A stretch of DNA of 17,634 nt, taken from an uncultured Collinsella sp. (GTDB lineage: Bacteria > Actinomycetota > Coriobacteriia > Coriobacteriales > Coriobacteriaceae). The notes under the pieces are model-generated. The model was not told the DNA's origin. It did no database searches and saw only the letters and a program-made list of their open reading frames with translations. The stretch covers positions 1 through 17,634 of the forward strand of contig USLO01000017.1 in NCBI GenBank assembly GCA_900555515.1. The letters run 5' to 3'. This document shows, piece by piece, positions 13,104-17,634 of the stretch (position 1 is the first letter of the stretch; every line of letters begins with the position of its first letter). A program made the position numbers and the translations under genes.

Positions 13104-13920
13104 GGTCAATCACATCCAGGCAGGCCTCGATGGGCAGGCCGGCGGACTTGTCCTCCTGGTCGGCATTGCGCTCGATAAGCTCAGCCACCACACGCATGGC
13201 ATCGGACGTCGCGCGCTGCAGACTCCAACCTGCCATAACGCGGCCGACGAGCACCGCCGAGAACGTGTCGCCCGTGCCCGGGAAGTAGACCGGAATGAGC
13301 TCAAAGGGAATCGTAAAGTACTCCCCCGCCACATGGTCGTAACCGATAACCGCGTTCGTGCCATTGACTACGGCGCTCGTAATGACCACAGACTTGGCAC
13401 CCAGCTCACGCACGGCGTCCACAAGGACGCGAGCCTCGCCGGGCGTGATTTGCTCGGCCATAGGCGTATCGGTGAGCAGACAGGCCTCGGTGTAGTTGGG
13501 AACTGCGTAGTCTGCGCACTCTAGCAGATGCCGCATAAGGCCAATCGTGGACTCGGGCACGCCCGCATAGAGCTTGCCGTTGTCGCCCATGATGGGGTCG
13601 ACGAACACTTTGGTGCCCTTTTGCGCACGGCGGTGGCAAAAGTCCGAGATGATGCGCGTCTCTTCCTCGGTCACGATAAAGCCGGTCGAGATGGCGTCGA
13701 ATTCAAAGCCGAGCTCTTCCCAGATAGCGAGGCTTTGGCGCACGTACTCCGTGGTGTCGTGGATGTAGAACTTGGGGTAGTTGAGCGTGTCGGAAACGAG
13801 CGCCGTCGGCAGGTTATGGATACGGTAGCCCATGTGCGACAGCACCGGCAGCATGGCGGAAAGCGCGACCTTGCCGTAGCCGCACATATCGTTGATCAGC
13901 AGCAGCTGAGTGTTCTTCAT
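13096..13920 (-). CDS. Pyridoxamine/pyridoxal kinase (PdxK/PdxY-like, ribokinase fold)
   Basis: 274 aa, typical for the family. QLLLINDMCGYGKVALSAML (5-24) is the variant N-terminal motif of pyridoxamine kinases, VFVDPIMGDNGKLY (105-118) the central block, and PGTGDTFSAVLVG (214-226) the anion-hole motif with catalytic Asp218. It phosphorylates pyridoxal, pyridoxamine or pyridoxine with ATP in vitamin B6 salvage, in the cytosol. Some relatives act on hydroxymethylpyrimidine (ThiD), but the N-terminal motif favours B6. The ATG at 13918-13920 follows AAGGGAGA (13926-13933). It is translationally coupled to the small Cys-rich gene downstream. Confidence 0.9.
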   Translation of the reverse strand: MKNTQLLLINDMCGYGKVALSAMLPVLSHMGYRIHNLPTALVSDTLNYPKFYIHDTTEYVRQSLAIWEELGFEFDAISTGFIVTEEETRIISDFCHRRAQKGTKVFVDPIMGDNGKLYAGVPESTIGLMRHLLECADYAVPNYTEACLLTDTPMAEQITPGEARVLVDAVRELGAKSVVITSAVVNGTNAVIGYDHVAGEYFTIPFELIPVYFPGTGDTFSAVLVGRVMAGWSLQRATSDAMRVVAELIERNADQEDKSAGLPIEACLDVIDHE

Positions 13921-13933
13921 GAGGGTCTCCCTT

Positions 13934-14102
13934 GGTTCGGGCGCGGCGCAGCAGCGCCACAGTGCGACTAAGTGTAGCGCAGGGGACGTTGCGAGCGGAG
14001 TCGAACGGCACGAAGGGCAAATTGTTGCGGAAAGGTTTCGGAAACGAGGGGCTAGCTTGCTTCATTGCGGCTCATTTGCCGCCACTTATTCAGTGCCATT
14101 TC
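13934..14102. other. Gene-free upstream region of the kinase gene
   Basis: No open frame with a ribosome site or family match is seen. It should hold the kinase promoter on the minus strand, but no convincing -35/-10 pair stands out. Confidence 0.4.
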
Positions 14103-14254
14103 AAAACTATGCCGGATTACGGGGCTGAACCTGAATGAGCCAACCACACCCCTTATTTTCAAATCATAGCGAGCCTTCTACCTGCGGTTTTCTTTTTACC
14201 AATTTCGGCATGGTCGGCAATCCGTCATTCAGCCCCGTAATCCGGCATAGTTTT
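14103..14254. repeat. 152-bp MITE-like element with 27-bp perfect terminal inverted repeats
   Basis: The arm at 14103-14129 (begins AAAACTATGCCGG, ends GGGGCTGAA) is exactly complementary to 14228-14254. The 98-bp interior has no open reading frame and is more AT-rich than its surroundings. On the plus strand the right arm runs into TTTTT, so it may also terminate transcription. No clear target-site duplication flanks it. Confidence 0.75.
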
Positions 14255-14269
14255 TAAGTTAGTCGTTGG

Positions 14270-14305
14270 GGACGTTCTTAAATGACTAGTCAAACAAGAA
14301 CGTCC
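14270..14305. repeat. 36-bp nested palindrome at the left edge of the IS110 region
   Basis: GGACGTTCTT (14270-14279) and AAGAACGTCC (14296-14305) surround the perfect 10-bp palindrome TGACTAGTCA (14283-14292). Only the AAA/AAC spacers fail to pair fully. It could be the target or the left boundary of the element. Confidence 0.7.
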
Positions 14306-14554
14306 ATTACAGTCGAAATTGTCAGCCCGGGACCGTCTCGGGCTACGATTGAGGCGCGCCCAGAACGGGCCGCCGACCGGGCGCCCGCGCACGGCCGAAC
14401 GTCCCTGCCCCCGAGAGGGCCCGTTGGGTGCTGCCGGCGCGGGACGCGCCGCCCCCGACGGCTGATAGGAAAGTGCCGGGCAGGTGCCGCGGCTGGTAAT
14501 GTGAGTGCCGAGGGGGAGGCCATCCGGTCGAACGACTACCGGAAGGATACCACC
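14306..14554 (+). ncRNA. GC-rich structured leader of the IS110 element, candidate bridge RNA
   Basis: No coding sequence is supported here, although one frame stays open. Several strong hairpins are present: AGCCCG-GGACCGTCT-CGGGCT (14324-14344), CGGCGCG-GGA-CGCGCCG (14435-14451) and CCGGT/ACCGG (14524-14542) next to the transposase ribosome site. IS110 elements are known to encode a bridge RNA in a non-coding end that pairs with donor and target DNA. CCCCGACGG (14453-14461) and ATAGGAA (14465-14471) recur at the right end (15689-15697, 15709-15715), as guide segments might. Ends of the RNA cannot be set by eye. Confidence 0.45.
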
Positions 14555-15688
14555 GTGAAAGCGCCATCCACCAGACCCGCGGCCGTGCTCGGCCTGGACG
14601 TCGGCAAGTCATCGCACTGGGCCTGCCTGATCGACCGCGACGGGGAGGTGCTGGCCAGCGCCCCCGTCCGCAACAGGGAGGCCGAGCTCGACGCGCTGTT
14701 CGCCTCCGCGCCCGCCGGCACGCTCGTCGTCGTCGACCAGTTCCGCAACATAGGGTCCCTCGCCGTGAGGCGGGCCCGCGCCGCGGGGCTCGGGGTCGCC
14801 CACCTGCCCGGGCTCGCCGCCAGCCGCGCCGCGGGCCTGTTCGCCGGCGAGGCCAAGACCGACGAGCGCGACGCCGCGGTGATCGCGCGGACCGCCCTGG
14901 GCGTGCCGGACTCCCTGTCGGGGGTCCCGGGCCGCGGCGAGGCCCTCGAGGCCGCCCGCGCCCTCTCGTCGCAGCGCGACCACGTCGTCGCCTGCGCGAC
15001 CAGGGACAAGAACCGCCTGCGCGCGGTGCTGCTCGAGTCCTGCCCGGCCCTCGAGGCCGCGGTCGACCTGTCGGACCGGCGGTGGCTGGAGCTGCTCGCC
15101 GGGTTCGGCGGGGCGTGGGGGATCGCCCGCTCCGGGGCCGGGGGCCCGCGGGCCGAGGCCGCCGGGGAGGCCGCGGCCGCCTCCACCGCGCCCCCGCCGG
15201 CGCTCGTCGAGGCCGAGAACAGGCAGGTCAGGTTCCTGGCCGCCCGGATATCGGAGGCCCTCGACGAGGCCGGGGCCCTCGAGGCCGAGACGGCGGCGCT
15301 GCTCGAGGGCGACGAGACCTACGCGTGCCTGCTCACCGTGCCCGGCATCGGCCCGAGGACCGCGGCGCAGCTCGCGGTGTCGGTCGACATCGGGAGGTTC
15401 CCGGACCACGACCACCTGGCCTCGTACTGCGGCATAGCCCCGAGGGTGAGGAGCTCCGGCACGTCGGTGAGGTCGGTCAGGGCGTCCAGGCGCGGCGACG
15501 CGAGGCTCAAGTCCCTGCTGATCTTCTCGTGCAACAGCCTGGTGAGGTCCTCGGGGCGCTACGGCGAGTACTACCGGGCCTGCAGGGCGCGGGGCATGGG
15601 GCACGGGCGGGCGCTCAAGGCCGTCGCGAGGAAGCGGCTCAGGGCGATATACGCCGTGATGCGCGACCGGGTGCCCTACCGGGAGTAG
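14555..15688 (+). CDS. IS110-family transposase (bridge-RNA-guided recombinase type)
   Basis: 377 aa from GTG 14555, with GGAAGGA at 14541-14547. N-terminal RuvC-like domain: LGLDVGK (12-18, Asp15), VVVDQFRNIG (58-67, Asp61 where the family consensus is Glu; VDQ is common in actinobacterial members), and AKTDERDAAVIAR (100-112, Asp103/Asp106). The C-terminal Transposase_20 domain has TVPGIGP (261-267), LASYCGIAPRVRSSGTS (288-304, including the serine-rich region where the catalytic Ser is expected) and GDARLKSLLIF. About 200-220 is a low-complexity Ala/Pro/Glu linker. Codon use is extreme: C or G in nearly every third position and frequent AGG arginine codons, unlike neighbouring genes, which points to transfer. 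It appears intact. The ATG at 14282 is rejected as start because it would translate the structured leader. Confidence 0.92.
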   Translation: MKAPSTRPAAVLGLDVGKSSHWACLIDRDGEVLASAPVRNREAELDALFASAPAGTLVVVDQFRNIGSLAVRRARAAGLGVAHLPGLAASRAAGLFAGEAKTDERDAAVIARTALGVPDSLSGVPGRGEALEAARALSSQRDHVVACATRDKNRLRAVLLESCPALEAAVDLSDRRWLELLAGFGGAWGIARSGAGGPRAEAAGEAAAASTAPPPALVEAENRQVRFLAARISEALDEAGALEAETAALLEGDETYACLLTVPGIGPRTAAQLAVSVDIGRFPDHDHLASYCGIAPRVRSSGTSVRSVRASRRGDARLKSLLIFSCNSLVRSSGRYGEYYRACRARGMGHGRALKAVARKRLRAIYAVMRDRVPYRE

Positions 15689-15695
15689 CCCCGAC

Positions 15696-15751
15696 GGTTG
15701 ACAAAACTATAGGAACACCCAATGACTACATCGATGTTCTAAGTGTCAACC
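15696..15751. repeat. Nested inverted repeat just after the IS110 gene
   Basis: GGTTGACA (15696-15703) pairs with TGTCAACC (15744-15751), and inside it AGGAACA (15711-15717) pairs with TGTTCT (15735-15740). It may be another intergenic palindrome interrupted or flanked by the insertion. Confidence 0.55.
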
Positions 15752-15791
15752 AAGTCAACGCCGCAGGTAGAGGACGGACAGCGAGCGACGT

Positions 15792-15877
15792 CCAGGGCGA
15801 ACAAGTTGGCATGAAAAAGGCAAGGCATAGACCTTCTGGTCATGCCTTGCCTTTTGAATGACAAATTGTCGCCCTGG
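15792..15877. terminator. 86-nt nested hairpin, bidirectional terminator between IS110 and lysS
   Basis: An inner perfect 14-bp stem AAAAGGCAAGGCAT (15815-15828) / ATGCCTTGCCTTTT (15842-15855), continued by ACC/GGT, has A and T runs on the outside and can stop transcription from both sides. An outer stem CCAGGGCGA (15792-15800) / TCGCCCTGG (15869-15877) encloses it. Confidence 0.75.
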
Positions 15878-16020
15878 GCGGCGCGCAGCGTCAACTGGTT
15901 ACGCGGGTTGGTAAACCCGCGTAACCACCTAGGTCGCGCCCTTGAAGTTGAACGTCAGATTGTCCAAATGCGGCCCGCGCAGCGTCGAGCCGTTACGCGG
16001 TTCGTAGAACCGCGTAACTA
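15862..16020 (-). repeat. Two diverged ~94-bp tandem repeats with strong hairpins, 3' of lysS
   Basis: GCGCAGCGTC at 15883-15892 recurs at 15977-15986. Each copy is preceded by an ATTGTC box and followed by a hairpin: GGTTACGCGGGTT/AACCCGCGTAACC (13 bp, 15897-15926) in copy 1 and GTTACGCGGTTC/GAACCGCGTAAC (12 bp, 15992-16018) in copy 2. Stem changes are compensated, so pairing is kept. There is no gene here. Confidence 0.7.
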
Positions 16021-16021
16021 G

Positions 16022-17634
16022 TTAGTACATCTTTGCGCCGGCGGGGATGGAAGCGTCGAGCTGGATCAGGTTGAGACGCTCCTCGCCCTCCTCCTCGTGG
16101 ATGGCACTGATGAGCATGCCGCAGCTGGGAATGCCCATCATCTTGCGCGGAGGCAGGTTGGTGATGGCGAGCAAGGTCTTGCCAACCAGGTCCTCGGGCT
16201 CGTAATAAGCGTGAATACCGGAGAGGATGGTGCGGTCGGTGCCGGTGCCGTCGTCGAGCGTAAAGTTCAGCAGCTTCTTGGACTTCTTGACGGCCTCGCA
16301 TGCCTTGACCTTCACAGCGCGGAAGTCGCTCTTGGAGAAGGTATCAAAGTCGACGAACTCCTCAAACAGCGGCTCAACGGCGATCTTGGAGTAATCGAGC
16401 GTGGGCTTAAGCGACTTAACGAATGGGCTCGCGGCGTTGCCGGCCTCGGCAGCCTTGGCGGCAGCGGCACCGGACTGGAAACCCTTCTCGGGCTTCATGT
16501 GCGGGAACAGCAGCACGTCGCGGATAGAAGCCTGGTTGGTGAGCAGCATGACCACGCGGTCGATACCAATGCCAATGCCGCCCGCGGGAGGCATACCGTA
16601 CTCGAGGGCGCGCACGTAGTCCTCGTCGTACTCCATGGCCTCGTCGTCACCGCCGGCCTTCTCGGCCATCTGGGCGGCAAAGCGCTCGGCCTGGTCGACC
16701 GGGTCGTTGAGCTCGGAGAACGCGTTGGCGTACTCGTGACCGGCAATAACCAGCTCAAAGCGGTGCGTCAGGCGCGGGTCGTCCTCAAAACGCTTGGCAA
16801 GCGGGCTGACCTCGATGGGGTAATCGCACACGAACGTCGGGTTGACGATGGTGTCCTCGCCCAGCTCATCGTAAATCTCGGCGATGATCTTGCCAGCAGT
16901 CCACTCGGGCTTGATCTCCAGGCCCTTCTCGCGCGCGGCGGCAGCAAGCTCCTCGACCGGCGTGTCGATGGTGACCTGCTTGCCGAGCACGTCGGAGACG
17001 ATGTCGGTCATGGGACGGCTGGCCCACTCACCAGAAAGGTCGATGGTCTGGCCCTGGTACTCGATGACCTCGGGGTTGCCGATGGCCTTGTTGGCAGCCT
17101 TGATGACACCTTGGGCGAGTGCCTTCATGCCCTCGAGGTCGGAGAAGGCACGGTAGGCCTCCATCGTGGTGAACTCGGGGTTGTGGGTGAGGTCCATGCC
17201 CTCGTTACGGAAGATGCGGCCGATCTCGAACACGCGCTCAAAACCGCCGACGATGCAGCGCTTGAGGTGCAGCTCGGTGGCAATACGCAGGTAGCACTCC
17301 TGATCGAGCGCGTTGAAGTGGGTAATGAACGGCTTGGCCGTAGCGCCGCCCTGGATGGTCTGCAGGATGGGGGTCTCGACCTCCATGTAGCCGTCGGACT
17401 CCATAAAGCGACGGAAGGTGGAGAGAATCTGCGAACGCTTACGGAAGGTCTCGCGAACGTCGTCGTTGGCGATCAGGTCGACATAGCGCTGGCGATAGCG
17501 GGTCTCCTTGTCGGAAAGACCGTGGAACTTCTCGGGCAGCGGACGAACGGCCTTGGAAAGCAGGGTCGCGCTCTTAGGGGCAACGGAAAGCTGGCCGCGC
17601 TTGGTGCGCACGACCACGCCGGTCACGCCCAGGA
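16022..17634 (-). CDS. lysS: Lysyl-tRNA synthetase (class II) with C-terminal tRNA-binding domain, 5' end cut
   Basis: 536 residues are visible and the frame is open at the window edge; most of the N-terminal OB anticodon-binding domain is missing. The visible part starts in the end of that domain (GVTGVVVRTKRGQLSV). Class II motifs follow: RYRQRYVDLI, motif 2 around FEIGRIFRNEGMDLTHNPEF with TTMEAYRAFSDLEGM, and motif 3 GGIGIGIDRVVMLLTN. After LLFPHMKPEKG an Ala-rich linker leads to about 110 extra residues (DFDTFSKSDFRAVKVKACE to the end) that match the Trbp111/MetG C-terminal tRNA-binding fold (GIHAYYEPEDLVGKTLLAI, NLPPRKMMGIPSCGMLISA). It charges tRNA-Lys; the added domain should strengthen tRNA binding. 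The GTG at 17626 is internal, not a start. Confidence 0.95.
   Translation of the reverse strand, partial: LGVTGVVVRTKRGQLSVAPKSATLLSKAVRPLPEKFHGLSDKETRYRQRYVDLIANDDVRETFRKRSQILSTFRRFMESDGYMEVETPILQTIQGGATAKPFITHFNALDQECYLRIATELHLKRCIVGGFERVFEIGRIFRNEGMDLTHNPEFTTMEAYRAFSDLEGMKALAQGVIKAANKAIGNPEVIEYQGQTIDLSGEWASRPMTDIVSDVLGKQVTIDTPVEELAAAAREKGLEIKPEWTAGKIIAEIYDELGEDTIVNPTFVCDYPIEVSPLAKRFEDDPRLTHRFELVIAGHEYANAFSELNDPVDQAERFAAQMAEKAGGDDEAMEYDEDYVRALEYGMPPAGGIGIGIDRVVMLLTNQASIRDVLLFPHMKPEKGFQSGAAAAKAAEAGNAASPFVKSLKPTLDYSKIAVEPLFEEFVDFDTFSKSDFRAVKVKACEAVKKSKKLLNFTLDDGTGTDRTILSGIHAYYEPEDLVGKTLLAITNLPPRKMMGIPSCGMLISAIHEEEGEERLNLIQLDASIPAGAKMY

Larger units (their letters stand above)
14306..15697 (+). 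mobile_element. IS110-family insertion sequence, approximate limits
   Basis: One transposase gene with a structured leader and a short right end. Base composition rises sharply at about 14320 and falls again just after the stop codon, where the sequence becomes GGTTGACAAAACTATAGG. IS110 elements have no terminal inverted repeats and insert at a short core, so the exact ends cannot be fixed without an empty-site comparison. Flanks share AATGACTA (14282-14289 and 15721-15728). Confidence 0.6.

Noticed and set aside
14282..14554. ATG at 14282 as the transposase start
   Set aside because: The extension is low-complexity and spans the structured leader; GTG 14555 has a ribosome site and gives the family's normal N-terminus.
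14609..15604. Long minus-strand frame opposite the IS110 transposase
   Set aside because: Arg/Gly/Pro-rich shadow frame produced by extreme GC bias.

Overview
The window looks like chromosomal DNA of a high-GC gut actinobacterium of the Coriobacteriia, probably Collinsella or a close relative. This is inferred from gene content, base composition and the many short intergenic palindromes; no rRNA or other taxonomic marker is present. Most genes lie on the minus strand. Both ends cut a gene: a LacX-type aldose 1-epimerase on the left and lysyl-tRNA synthetase on the right.

The core (about 1875-7721, all minus strand) is a coherent prenyl-FMN decarboxylation locus. In transcription order it holds an LpdD-like domain fused to an isopentenyl-diphosphate-isomerase-like Nudix domain; a DASS/SLC13-type anion permease; a UbiD-family decarboxylase of the gallate/hydroxyaryl-acid (LpdC) type; the flavin prenyltransferase UbiX; and a MerR regulator with a GyrI-like effector domain. 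The likely job is uptake and non-oxidative decarboxylation of a phenolic acid such as gallate. UbiX makes the cofactor from FMN and a dimethylallyl phosphate. The Nudix half of the fusion keeps the isomerase metal ligands but has Ala where the catalytic Cys should be, so it may supply or trim the prenyl donor. Two almost identical 19-bp dyads sit in MerR-style promoters, one before the fusion gene and one before the permease-ubiD-ubiX operon. This ties the locus into one predicted regulon and is the most interesting part of the window.

To the right (7883-13920) are a divergent MFS exporter started by TTG, two AAA/DUF4143 ATPases on opposite strands, a low-molecular-weight protein tyrosine phosphatase, a pyridoxamine kinase and an overlapping TIGR04076-type small Cys-rich protein. 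Each DUF4143 gene is preceded by three repeats spaced exactly 33 bp, with different sequence in each array.

From 13921 to 16021 the DNA is mobile or repetitive: a 152-bp MITE-like inverted repeat, a 36-bp palindrome, an IS110-family transposase gene in conspicuously GC-rich DNA with a structured leader (candidate bridge RNA), then a large nested hairpin and two diverged ~94-bp repeats, each ending in a strong hairpin. Copies of a 29-33-bp palindrome (core TGTGACAAAGGGAC / GTCCCTTTGTCACA) are scattered between genes; one supplies a possible -35 box and another supplies a stop codon.
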